From assembly GCA_037954325.1 (NCBI GenBank), contig JBBMNZ010000002.1, positions 12,090,679-12,154,678 of the forward strand: 64,000 bases of DNA, read 5' to 3'. Source of the stretch: Fistularia commersonii (taxonomy: Eukaryota; Chordata; Actinopteri; Syngnathiformes; Fistulariidae). Positions 1-10,515 of this stretch are shown here, in pieces. The notes under the pieces were generated by a model. That model was not told the DNA's origin. It searched no databases and was given only the letters and a program-made list of their open reading frames with translations. Position numbers and translations under genes: made by a program. Positions within the stretch are counted from its first letter, which is position 1. Every line of letters begins with the position of its first letter.

Positions 1-2857
1 TAACTGTGTACCACTGGATATACCACTTCATGCCCCGTGTCAGCTGGGATTCACCTCAGCAGTAAGCAACCCTGCAAAGTACTCTGTTATAGATGAATGA
101 TGGATGACTTGAATAAAATATCTAAATGTTTAGGTTCCACTAAAGGTAAATATTGTTCTTGCAGAGTAATGACCAAACTATGGACCATTTCTACGTGTTT
201 ATACAACTCGAATTTTTTTAACCTCAGAATTGGCACCATGTAACTGGAACTGATTTCAGCTCATCATTTAAAATTACAAGGACTATATGCACATGAAACA
301 CTGATGTTTCATTCAAATGTTCCTGTGATAATGAGCTTTCAGATCTCCATCCTTTAACTGAGTAAAAGAACACACTAACCACCAGGATATCCTTGAAAGT
401 TGACATAACATGCCCCCAATGTATTGAGGCAATGCCGAGCTATCTGTATGTTTTGAACAAATGCTATTAATCTTGAATGGTAACATTCATTTTAAATGAT
501 CACATTTAATCGGTTTGTCCGAAGATTTACCTCTGTACATTTTTATGGGTTACTCATCTCCTTGGTTGCACAGTGCCCTCGTTGTCCACTAGATGGCGCT
601 CATGTCTGAATATGTTCTCAATGTTGTGAGTTGATGCGCGTCAAATCATTGGTTTGTGGTCCATTCTTGTCTTTTTCTGTCATCAGAAGGATCCATAATC
701 TCACTTCCGTTCTTTCCCTCTTTGACATGAACATTTTTTGTTCTCTTTTTCACTTGGATCATGAGAAGTATATATAACTATTGCTTCTCTCTAGATCCAT
801 TGTCTTTACATGCTGCTAAGTCAACAAAAATGTTGATTAAACTGATCTGATCAAATTGCCAAATGCTACTGACCACCCCTATTATGAATATATGATTCAT
901 TCAATTCTGTGCAATATGTATGTTTCATAACATTCCACAAAGGATGTTGATGTGTGTCTGGTGTCGGAACATGATAATTTTCTTTTCAGGTTGGTCTAAA
1001 TAAATTCTGCTCCACTTGCCACCTACAGTTTGAGTCACACTTTTGAGCCCTGCAATTTCCTTGAGGTGGCAGTGTAATCGCAACCAATTAAATATGTTGA
1101 TTGTCATGCAATTGCTCTTTTAAACCTGTTTATTTTTTTGTGTTTTTTTTATTTTGTTTTTTGTTTTTAATTGCAACATTTCCCCAGATTTGAATTGCAG
1201 TCAGCTGTAAGCCTACATCAAGGATGTGATTTGTTGCTTTCTGGTTAATGATCCATCTGTGAGGTTGTTTGTGTGTCTTTGTGATCAGATTAATGTGACT
1301 GACCTCATGAAGGGATCAAAAGTCAGCTGACAACATTGCGTTTGACACTGTATTATACTCACAGATTTGATTATATGGCTGTCTCCAATTTCTTCCTCAG
1401 AAAGTTTCAAAATTATGTCACATAGATTATGTTAGTAAAAGTGCATTTAATTATGTCCTAGAAATGTTTCTGTGTGTCACATGCTAGCTGTTGATCGACA
1501 CACTGCTATGGTGAAAAGAAATATTTTTCTCCAGTCTTATGTAATCATATTGTGGTTTGTATTGTGATTTCTTTTTTACACTAGATTGGCAGTCCATATA
1601 ATGTACAGTAAATTATACATGGCTTTATGTGAGTTTAACAAGAGCCATTAACTGTTAAGAAATCTGTTGTTTTCAGCAAAAATCTCAGAAAAATGACAGA
1701 GAGGTGCATGTGTTGGCTTGGTAACGAGTATCCAGTGGCAACTGAGGTCTATTGAATGCTGTGTGGCTCTGTATTGGCGGGTGTTTCCACCACCATCGTG
1801 TCACAAAGTCAAAGAGAAACAACCATATAGCAGTAATGAATAATGTGAGGGTTGTGTTTTATTCAGCTCAGCAGTCAACATTGTTTGTGCAAGACAGGGG
1901 AGGGGTCATCACTGTGCTGATACTACAGATGCTCTTTGTGTTGAACAACTTAATGCAATGACCTGTAGGTGATAGCCCCTGCTATGTCTGTCATTCAGAC
2001 ACATCTTGTTTAGGTCTTTGCTTCTGAAAGCCTCCTTTTCACATGATGTACTGTCTTGAAAGCAGTGTTTTAGGATTGCTGTAGTCAAAATCAGTACAGA
2101 ATTTTCTCCATACCTAAAGGCATCCATTGGGGCAACGGTAGACACAACAGGATAAGAGCCTTTGTCTCAGACTCTTGTCTGTCAGAGACCCCCCTCCCCT
2201 TCTGCCTCTCCTCTATTTGAGCGGCTGTTACAGAAAGGGCAGATGGCTCATTACCATAAATAGGGCAGAGAGAGTGAGTGAGGGGGCCGTGCACACCGAC
2301 CAAGAGGACCATCCTGCCCAAAACCAAGGAAATGGGAGGCCGTTGCTAGGAGAGAGGAAAGACAGCTTTATGGCAACACAAAGCTGATTCCCCCATCCGA
2401 CTTCATTTCGCTCCTGCCGCTCATATCTTACTCGTGGGGGCTGAACCTTGAATCTGCTGGTCAGGGACAGATGGTTGATGGGCCCCACCACCTCTACAGC
2501 TGGACGCAGTCTACAATGACACAGTCAGACCTGGCGGGAGTGAATCACACCTTATCCTGTCCAGCCTCTGAGGAGCCAGAGCAAAATGAGCTGAATCCCA
2601 GGCCATCAGCTAAGAATAGATCAGCACTTGTTGCCCACAGGAAATTTGAAGCTGCACAATAGGTGATAACATGCTAAGAGTGTGTAGTGGAGTAACGCAT
2701 TCCTCCTGGACAAAATAATTTATGAAGTATAACCACAAGCGATTTCCTGCATCTTCACTGTTGCCAAACAATTGATAACAATAACTGGAAATTTTTTGTG
2801 CTAGTGAAGATCTAAAATTATGTTCTTCCATCCATATGATTATTATTTTAGTCTATG
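1..2857. other. Intergenic DNA, no gene recognised
   Basis: AT-rich, single-copy-looking DNA. Short open frames on both strands show no family resemblance and no in-phase splice structure. The one site worth naming is a CTCF-like motif, listed separately. A GC-richer patch at about 2100-2650 has overlapping open frames on both strands but no recognisable protein. Confidence 0.6.
586..600 (+). promoter_or_regulatory. CTCF-like binding motif
   Basis: The 15-mer CCACTAGATGGCGCT fits the CTCF core consensus (CCASYAGRKGGCR) at every core position. CTCF sites often mark insulators and loop anchors. Occupancy cannot be judged from sequence, and motif hits of this quality also occur by chance or inside repeats. 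Confidence 0.45.
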
Positions 2858-2870
2858 TGAATCTGAACAT

Positions 2871-3180
2871 GGGTGGCACGGTGGTGCAGTGGTTAGTGCT
2901 TCACAGCACGATAACCCTGTTTCAGTTCCGACCAGGGGACTTTTCTGTGTGAAGTTTGCATGTTGCATGTCCTCCCTGTGTCTGCGTGGGTTCTCTGGTT
3001 TCCTCCAACAGTCCAAAAAACATGCAGGTTAATTGGGGAAAATTGCAGTGAGTGAATGGTTGTTTGTCAATTGACCGGCGACCAGTCCAGGGTTTACCTC
3101 GCCTCTTGCCCGATGACAGCTGGGTTAGGCGCCAGCATCCCCCGCGACCCTGAATGTATAAGTTGAAGAAGATGGATGGA
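2871..3180 (+). repeat. tRNA-derived SINE (DANA/HE1-like) with perfect 13-bp target duplication
   Basis: The tRNA-like head reads GGGTGGCACGGTGGTGCAG followed by a degenerate B box near 2926. It is followed by the conserved body (GTTTGCATG..., CCAACAGTCCAAAA.CATGCAGG) and a GATGGATGGA tail. The bases TGAATCTGAACAT occur immediately before (2858-2870) and immediately after (3181-3193), a clean target-site duplication from LINE-driven insertion. The perfect duplication suggests a relatively recent insertion. The family name is from memory; DANA/HE1 is the closest family I know. Confidence 0.85.
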
Positions 3181-3256
3181 TGAATCTGAACATCTCCTTT
3201 TCAGATATGGACCATTTTTCTTACCACTATGTTTGTGAAATATTTCCATCCATATA

Positions 3257-3483
3257 ATAATTATAATTTATCCTTTCTTGATCCCCATGGGGAATTTCAT
3301 TCTCTGCAATTAACCCATCATGGATGAACCATGAGCAGTAGGCTGCCATCGACCAACGCCAAGGGGGCAGTTAGGGGTTCAGTGTTTTGGTCAACAACAC
3401 TTCGACACACTAGGAGGAGCCGGGAATCGAACCGAATGTTCGGTTCTAAAGACGATTGCTCTACCTCCTGCGCCACGCCGCCC
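3257..3483 (-). repeat. Second tRNA-derived SINE type, minus strand
   Basis: Read on the minus strand, it begins GGGCGGCGTGGCGCAGGAGG (A-box-like) and carries a B-box-like GGTTCGATTCCCGGC. A short body with GTGTTGTTGACCAAAACACTGAAC follows, and it ends in an AT-rich tail made of ATT units. A second diverged copy of the same family sits at 60272-60480. It is distinct from the longer SINE at 2871 in its body and tail. Confidence 0.75.
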
Positions 3484-6000
3484 TTATGCAAATAAAAGTG
3501 CAGCAAAATATGGGAGGTTCGAGGGAAGCACTAATCTTCCCAATGAAAAGTATTTTTAGTCAAGATGGCACTTCAAAAACAATAGCACATCTGTTCTTTG
3601 CAGACTTAAGTTGCAGCCAGATCTCTCAGAGGAATAGCGATCAAATACAAAAACCATGAGAGGCTCTCGGAAATAAATTAAATAAAAGTATGATTGTAAA
3701 TACTTCACTGTGGTAGTTTCTGAACTATCTTAATCATGAAGCCAAACCATTTTTCCATGTAATTTGTTGCCCTTTGCCAAATATGCGTTGTTAATTTATT
3801 AGATTGTTGACATTTTGCATATTGATGATTTCTTTTTTTTTTTTACGCACTTGGGAATTTTAAGAAAATAGGAGCCATGACAATTAATTAACCAGAAGCA
3901 TTGAAAGAAAGTATGGCAGCAGCATGACAAGTAAGCAGACAAGCCGTAGTCCTGCATCACCTAGCCATCCGCCCTGGTTGCATAGGAACACGATGGCCAT
4001 ACCTACCCTGCAGACACACTCCTCTCCTCCTCTGCCACGCTTCATTACTCAGTGCTCAGCCAGGCACAGCGAGGCACTGCACCACTTTCTCCACACTACA
4101 GTCGTGTGGCCTCTTACTGCTTTGCAGCCAGTCTACCCTTAGTCCCAGGCTGGGTAGACACTGCCCCTCAGGCATCAGGTCACACATACTTCATATGCGC
4201 AGAGTAGAGACAACATTCAGAGGCCTGCTCTTGTGTCATTCTCAGAGCATCTCTGCACCCAAATAAGTGGTAGCTAGATGCTGTACCTGTTAGATTGTGA
4301 ATATATGAGGATATGATAAATTGATACCATAAATATGAGCATAAAAGTTTGTTTAGAGAATATATATATATACACATATATATGTACATATATATATATG
4401 CTTAGCAGCAGGCAACTGACCTTTGTTTTGTTTAAAAAAAATGACATTATGCACACTGATGCAGGAACATTAGCAGCCCTCGTATGTGTCATAGCCCACT
4501 TTGGAGCTGGCAGTGCCAGGCAACAGTGCTGGATATAAAACCACTATTGTCCGACCAAATAAAGTGTTTTTGTAATGAACGCAAGACGGGGTGGACCAGA
4601 TGCTATGTAGAGGAATCGAACAGTCAAAGAACAAAGCTTTTGGTGTTGGTTTGTCGTGAGTTGGATGTCTCCACAGACGTCACAACTTTTTCATAGATGA
4701 TACTGCGTTTAAGACTGGGAGCAGAACAGAAACCTGTCAGAGTGGGTTGTCTCTCTTTTATACTACTCTTGCTTCACTGTTAATTGACTTCAAGTGTTCA
4801 TTTGCCAGCAAGGAGCAAGTCATTAAGGGTGAATAACAAAATTTAGTTTGGCAATAGAACAGCCAGGGATCAATGGGTTAATTCAATTGCCACTGCATGT
4901 GGTGTATTGAAGAGCACAACCATTTGAAGGTCTTTAAGGGAGTCATGCCGTTTTAGTGTGTTTAAAAGTAGAAAGAGATGGCAATGGATATTGGTCAACA
5001 AAGAAAATAGAACACCATAAGAGGTAATGAAATAAAAAAGACCAATGTTTAGTGTTATGTGTCTACTGAAAACATATCAGGCAGTTGAATAACACAGTCT
5101 TCACGTTACAATACCTGTTGGGCAAGTTTGAGAAAATGCTTTCTCTGCATAGCTTGTAATTACAACATGCAAAACTATTTTACCAGAACTACAAAACAAA
5201 GAATCTGCTTGTTCATAATCATATTTTATAGTATACATCTGACACAACTGGCGGATGGTTTAATGGCACTTTCTTTAGTTTCATTTGGTGTCAAAACTTT
5301 TAGTTCTCTGCATCATTTCTTTATGATGTTGATTGAGTTGTAATGTGTGCTCAGTTTCCCCTGAGAACAAGTTCAAAAACTTGTTCAAATGTGTTAAATA
5401 ATCAAGCATATACCTAACTTCAGTGTATTTTATTCCACTGCAAATTGAAATTGCAGTTTAGAAGAACACAGTCCTTCTATTTTTTTGTTGTTGCACACAG
5501 GTTGGTACACATATGCAGGAAAATTTGACTTCATCAAATTTATCTTTTCCAGGTTGGATCACTGGATATATTCATTTCAAGACAGTTATGGAATTGAATG
5601 TCTTCATTTATATTAAAAAAAATATTTGCCTGTCTGTTTATTATTCTGCAATTTTAAAAAGCAGTTTAGAAAGCTGTGTACTTCTGCAATACAGATTATT
5701 CTGTATGTTTTATCAAAAAGCTTCTCTACGTATCTGTTAACATGTTACTCAGTACTTAAACTTCAAGTGTAGATATCGTTTCTTTCATTTTCAATCATAG
5801 GCAGCCACAGATCAGTTGTGAGCCACTTTATCTAGGTCTCTTACATGATAGCTATTAGATAAGAGGAGAAGATTCTCTGAAAATTTCTCATGTCAGAAAA
5901 CTTTTGTCATGTGATGTCTTATGAGAGATAATACGGATGTGTTTCATTATATACTATCAGTTAAATAGATTCAGCAAACACTGGACAAAATATTATAACC
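3484..6000. other. Intergenic DNA
   Basis: AT-rich, with no coding exon or repeat family recognised apart from an alternating TA/CA tract at 4359-4400. Open frames are short and unlike any known protein. Confidence 0.5.
4359..4400. repeat. TA/CA microsatellite
   Basis: Alternating purine-pyrimidine tract of TA steps interspersed with CA and GTA, about 40 bp. Confidence 0.85.
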
Positions 6001-6213
6001 TTAGTCCCAGCACATACAAGAGACATTAGAAGAAAAAAACTGATTTTGGGAGCTCATCTGCAGTAGTGTACCTAAGTTTCCTCAGCTGTTTAAACACTTA
6101 ACACTGTACACCTTCAACAAAGGTGGCCAGCTGCAGGTGGTTAATCCTAAACCTGTGTTCCATGCTGAATTGGTCAGGGGAGTTATCTCATAAAAAGTGG
6201 TCCCTTCTCCCGC
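6001..6213. repeat. Direct repeat copy 1 bounding the retroelement
   Basis: This segment shares long stretches with 10263-10515. Examples are AGCACATACAA, CTAAGTTTCCT, GGCCAGCTGCA, TCTGTGTTCCATG and CATAAAAAGTGG, in the same order and orientation. The two copies bracket the nested cluster and differ by many substitutions and small indels. Confidence 0.75.
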
Positions 6214-6760
6214 TACTCTGCAAAGTAGGGTTGTCCTCTTTCCTGTGTCAAGCAATGTTAGCGGCATACCCATGGGCCCCTACTTTGGGACCCAGCAGGG
6301 ATCTTTCCTCTCCAACCAGAGCCACTGACTTGCCCTCTCTGCTGCCTTCAACACTTCTTTTGGATCCTGATTCCAACATCTCTCAGAAGTCTGATCGTAG
6401 AGGCTGCCACAAAACCTCTGTACCTCTCTTCTTGAGGTCAGACTTCAGTTTTCCAGCTGCGGTTTTATGCCTTGGCTGCCAACTCTGTACAACGTAGCCG
6501 TTTTCTTTCAGAAGCCTCCCTAACTGAATCCTCCCAGGGCATAGCTATATACTTTCAATGGACCAGAGCACTAGGTGAGGTCTCAGGCTTGTGATGGTAA
6601 TTTTGGGAGGAAACACCAGCTGGCCGATGTCAGCTCTCATTTTCCAATCATAGGCCCGGCCCGGCTGGCCTTGTTCGGCTGGATAAGAGCCGCATGCAGT
6701 TACCTTGATCCCTTCATGTATAAAGGTTGTCCATTTCATGACAGATGTAGTTGGTGATAG
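6001..6760 (-). mobile_element. 3' part of an RLE-type non-LTR retrotransposon: endonuclease domain, broken
   Basis: Minus-strand translation gives a degraded C terminus of a retroelement polyprotein. The order is DWKMRADIG...VFPPKI (6545-6739), then RPHLVLWS, then after a frameshift PWEDSVREASERKRLR...ELAAKA (about 6450-6520), then RGFVAASTIRLLRDVGIR (about 6340-6410). I recall this arrangement (RPDxVLWS...ELTVPWED) from the restriction-like endonuclease at the C terminus of R2/NeSL/HERO-type elements. Here the first acidic residue is replaced (RPH for RPD), and there are in-frame stops and a frameshift, so it is dead. The rest of the same element appears at 8461-10262. The gap is filled by younger insertions. 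Confidence 0.7.
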
Positions 6761-6981
6761 GTACTGTTCCCTCTAAGCTGCGCGTTTGCAAAATTGTGCA
6801 CTGCTCCAGCGTTCTCTGCGCACAACAAAGCTGAACTGTGAATAAATTAAACACATTTATTTTATTTAGAGTTCAGCTTGGATTTTATTTTGTGCACAGC
6901 ATAGATTTGCTGTGCGCGGAGAACGCTGGAGAAGTGCACAATTGTGCAAACGCGCAGCTCAGAGGGAACACTGGTGATAGT
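6754..6981. mobile_element. Non-autonomous hAT fold-back element (MITE) with 8-bp TSD
   Basis: A 212-bp element (6762-6973) has terminal inverted repeats of about 60 bp: TGTTCCCTCTAAGCTGCGCG on the left is matched by the reverse complement of CGCGCAGCTCAGAGGGAACA on the right. The centre is AT-rich and has no coding capacity. The flanks are GTGATAGG (6754-6761) and GTGATAGT (6974-6981), an 8-bp target duplication with one mismatch. An 8-bp duplication with CAG-type ends is diagnostic of the hAT superfamily. It lies next to or within the older retroelement remnant. Confidence 0.85.
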
Positions 6982-7084
6982 GTTTGTCATATATACAATG
7001 TGGAAACATGATTCCCTGTACAATTAAATTTTTAATTTGTTGTCCATAGTGCATTTGGATAGTGAAAGTAAAACACTGACTGCA

Positions 7085-8140
7085 GCTTGGTGTACACCTC
7101 ACACTGTTGAGCTCTCTTGACCGTTTGTGTGGTGTTGAGGGACCAGGTGAGGTCTTCGTTTATTTGGGCACCCAGGTATCCAACCTGGAAGCTGCTCAAC
7201 TTCTCAACCTCATAACGTCAGAGGAGCAGTGGCTGATGAAGTCTCCTTTCCTTCCCCATGTCCACTATCATCTCCTTGGTCTTTTCTGTGTTGAGTGTGA
7301 GGTTGTTCTCACGCCACTTCACCAGACTGCCCAACTCTATCCTGTAGGCCAATTTTTCTCCGCCAGTGACGCGTCCTATCACTGTGGTGTCGCCTGCGAA
7401 CTTCAGAATGACGTTGTCCTCATGGGAGGCAACACAGTCGTGGGTAAACAGTGTAGAGGATGGGGCTGAGGACACATCCCTGACCAGTGCCCGTGTTCAT
7501 GGTTATGCTGGCTGAGGTCCTGTTACCTATGCTGACAGGCTAAGGTCTGCCAGTGAGGAAGTCCAGGAGCCAGTCACAGAGGGTGAGGTACAAGCCAAGG
7601 GTGGAAATTTTGTGTGTGAATTTGTGGGGTATGATGGTGTCACATGCTGAGCTGTAGTCCACAAAGAGCATCCTCGTTTTGGAGTCTTTGTTTTCAAGGT
7701 GGAAGGGGGAGTAGTGGAGGATGGCGGCTATGGTGTCTGAGGGGGACCTGTTGGGCTGGTATGCAAATTGCAGGGGGTCTAGGGTTTCTGGAATGTTGTT
7801 TTGAATGTGGGCCAGCACCACTCTCTTGAAACACTTCAAAATGATCGGAGTGAGTTCTACTGGCCTGTGGTCATTCAGGCAGGTGGGTTAGCTCTTCTTT
7901 GGGAGGGGGACAATGGTTGCCTTCTTAAAGCGGGTGGGGAAGATGCTCTGGCTGAAGGAGAGGTTGAATATGATGGTGAGAACATTGGCACAAGCTCTGA
8001 GGACCCACCCTGGGATGTTGTCTGGTCCAGCTGTCTTGCAGGGGTTGTTCCTTTTCATTGCTCTGTGTACCTGGTCTGATGATACTGTTAGTATCATCAG
8101 ATACTGGATGATACTGGAGAGAGGAGGAGTGTGTGTGTGT

Positions 8141-8171
<31 letters not shown>

Positions 8172-8460
8172 GGGGTCAGAGGTCCCAGTGTGTGTGTGAC
8201 TCACCTGTGTTGTGGCTGGGGTTCTCGAAGCTGGCATAGAAGATTGTGAGGTCGTCTGGCAGGCTGTCTGTGAAGATGTTACTACTATTCCAGGGTGGCT
8301 GCCAGGGCCTTGAGGACTTGGTTGTAACATCAAGTGTAGCGTCCTTGGAAGAGGCTGGTTTCGCACCCTGCAAGAATGTGTCTGAGAGAGGCTGGCGTGG
8401 CGCAAAGTGCACACGTTGGACCAAACCACTGATGGAGATCGGTTGGTGATAGAAGAACAT
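7085..8460 (-). mobile_element. L2/CR1-group LINE fragment, reverse transcriptase pseudogene
   Basis: Read from 8460 downwards on the minus strand, it gives LPDDLTIFYASFE (about 8220), TAGPDNIPGWVLRAC (about 8030), [18 protein letters not shown] (about 7770), [15 protein letters not shown] (palm motif A, about 7660), a domain with QGCVLSPILYTLFTHD, and FAGDTTVIG (palm motif C, about 7400). SLNTTQTVKRAQQ follows near 7100. This is the core of a non-LTR reverse transcriptase of the L2/CR1 group. Motif C has lost an aspartate (FAGD for FADD), and the frame is broken by stops, frameshifts and an expanded GT/G tract. It has no 5' end. It is inserted in the same orientation within the older element around it. 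Confidence 0.85.
8129..8175. repeat. (GT)n-(G)n microsatellite
   Basis: About 26 bp of GT steps run directly into 21 consecutive G residues, inside the LINE fragment. The pure G run is a plausible G-quadruplex or polymerase-slippage site. Confidence 0.95.
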
Positions 8461-10262
8461 TGTACATGGCTGTGATGGTGAGACTTAGTTGTCTCACCTC
8501 CGTGGCCCCGGGGTCCTTTCAGCTGATACTCTTCTATGTTGTCCCATCATGTCCACTGTCCCTGTTTACACAGTGGCTGTGTGGCTTTACACCAACTTGG
8601 TTGGTTAGGAGACAGTCCAAAGCCTCCTCTTTCTTGCTTAACATGTCCCTCAATGTCAGCAAGTCTGAGAGCTGCTGTAGCTTCCTCTTCTGCTTTTGCT
8701 GGTTTACATTTGCGCCCAGTTTTCAATGCTGGTGCATTTTTCCCTACCACTACTTCTCTAGATTCCATCAGCATTATGTGCAGTCTAATTTTAAGACACT
8801 TGAATTCTTCCATGAAACTTGATCATTGCAACTTGAGGACCCCCATCTCCATGGAGACCTATGATGGTCAGGCATTGTGGAATTCTGAGCCACCTTTTGA
8901 TGAAACCAGTGACTCCTCTTTCCTACCTCTCCACCATAGAGATAGGGAATATCCTGGTTAAAAGGCTGAACAGCAAGCGTCAGGCTTTCAGCCTTTTTCA
9001 GCTTTTCAAGCCCCTAGTGATGTCACTGCACAGATACTGTGCCTGGTTTTTATTCATCAGGTTGGCATGGTACCATTCCATGTTGAAGAACGATTCTCCA
9101 TATGATGGTCTGGGGTGCAATTGTTGGGATATCAGATGGGATGGTCAGATGTTTGCCTTGCATCAAAGTGGGTATTCCCAGCTACTCCTCGAGATCCGTT
9201 TTTCTTTGGCATTTTCAGGACTCCAGTCTCTTCCTTTGTAAAGAAGCTCTCACGGAACTTGAAAGGATCCTCGTATGATCGAGTTCTAGTTCCAGATCCT
9301 CCGATGTTTCCTTCGCATCTCTGCTATGTGGAAGTATACCAACCTGCTTTTAATGTCAGCTTGGAGCGCATTTATGCCCTCTTTATTCTCCTTGGAGGCC
9401 CTTTTCCACTGCTTCTTTAAGCAACTCCTTTCAAGAATGAGTTGCTTGATCTCTTACTGCCTCCTGAAGATTGGTGGAGTTTGAATCTCTTTCATGCTTC
9501 TAGTATTCTGCACTCAAAACTGTTCAGCTCCATACTGATAGATGAGGTCCTCAATTTTCTCCAACTTCCTCTCCACTGAGTCTCAAAGTTGCATGAGGAA
9601 TGCAGTCAAGTCTGAGTTCATTGATTCTGACAACATCTTGTCAATAGTGTGGGGCCAATTCATACAAAGTTTGTGTCCCAGTAGATTCCTCTCGACAATG
9701 GGTGTGGGAGGGAAGCTGGCTTCTACCAATGCCATCATTTCTATGCTTGAGTGAGACTCCACCAAGACATTGGTACTAATGCACTTCATCCTTTAGCTAG
9801 CCACCCGATGCTTTCCTTACCTGTAATGATTTGATTGTTTCCATAAACAATCAAGGCGAGGCCCCTGTCTCTCCTGATTCAAGCATGCTATCTTTCCCTG
9901 ATGGATCCTCAACTGAAGGTATGATGTAACTTTCCTCCAGTCACAGACAGGGGCTGTAATGTGGTCCTGTACAGTGCTTTCATTTCACATGGTCATTTTG
10001 TTCCAGTCAATACCATGGTGTTAGTCGATGAGTCTTCTTTTGCCCCAACTCTCATAGACGAGGGGTATTCTCTCATGTTGTTTTCTTGTAGCTATAGTGG
10101 CTGTTTCCAACATGCTGCTATGCAAGATTGGAGGGCTAGCCCAAGACTGGCCCAGTTGGGTCCCTCCTGTCAGCTGTCTCTCTACGCTGCCACAAGGACT
10201 TTCCCCTGTTGTCAGCTGACCTTTCCCAGCAGTCACTGGACACATCCAGATCTCCAGATTCA
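8461..10262 (-). mobile_element. 5' and central part of the RLE-type retrotransposon, internally deleted
   Basis: Minus-strand reading from high to low coordinates gives SHSSIEMMALVEASFPPTPIV (about 9740), then a basic helical stretch with ILERSCLKKQWKRA and EGINALQADIKSRLVYFHIAEMRRKHRR (about 9450-9310). EDPFKFRESFFTKEETGVLK (about 9270-9210) follows. After a jump comes EEFKCLKIRLHIMLMESRE...ALKTGRKCKPAKAEEEATAALRLADIEGHVKQERGGFGL (8813-8570). I recognise the order of blocks from RT-plus-endonuclease proteins common in fish and invertebrate genomes. The catalytic reverse transcriptase core that normally lies between the EDPFKF block and the EEFKC block is missing, so this copy carries an internal deletion of roughly half the protein. 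Several stops and frameshifts are present. The exact clade (R2/NeSL/HERO type) is inferred from the endonuclease at 6001-6760. Confidence 0.65.
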
Positions 10263-10515
10263 GTAAATGCCAGCACATACAAAAGATGCACTAATAAAAA
10301 CAAACCTGAATTTGGAGGGTTAGGGTTAGCAGTGTATCTATGGGATACACTGCTTTTTAGATACTATCTAAGTTTCCTAAGGGTTTTTTGACATTTAACA
10401 CTATGCTTTACACCTTCACCGAAGGCGGCCAGCTGCAAGTGATCAGTCCTAAGTCTGTGTTCCATGCCCAATTGGTCAGGAGAGTTGCTTCATAAAAAGT
10501 GGCAGCCTTCCCCCC
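10263..10515. repeat. Direct repeat copy 2 bounding the retroelement
   Basis: Homologous to 6001-6213 in the same orientation, with an extra insert near 10310-10360 that contains a short inverted repeat (GTGTATC...GATACAC). It could be a terminal repeat of the element, or the 3' end of a second, head-to-tail copy. Confidence 0.7.

Noticed and set aside
3400..3483. Functional tRNA gene at the SINE heads (also 2871, 17400, 57830, 60450)
   Set aside because: A- and B-box-like sequences are present, but no cloverleaf with paired acceptor arms could be drawn; they are SINE promoters.
6123..6497. 124-codon + strand open frame
   Set aside because: It is the antisense of the RLE endonuclease remnant, whose conserved blocks read on the minus strand.
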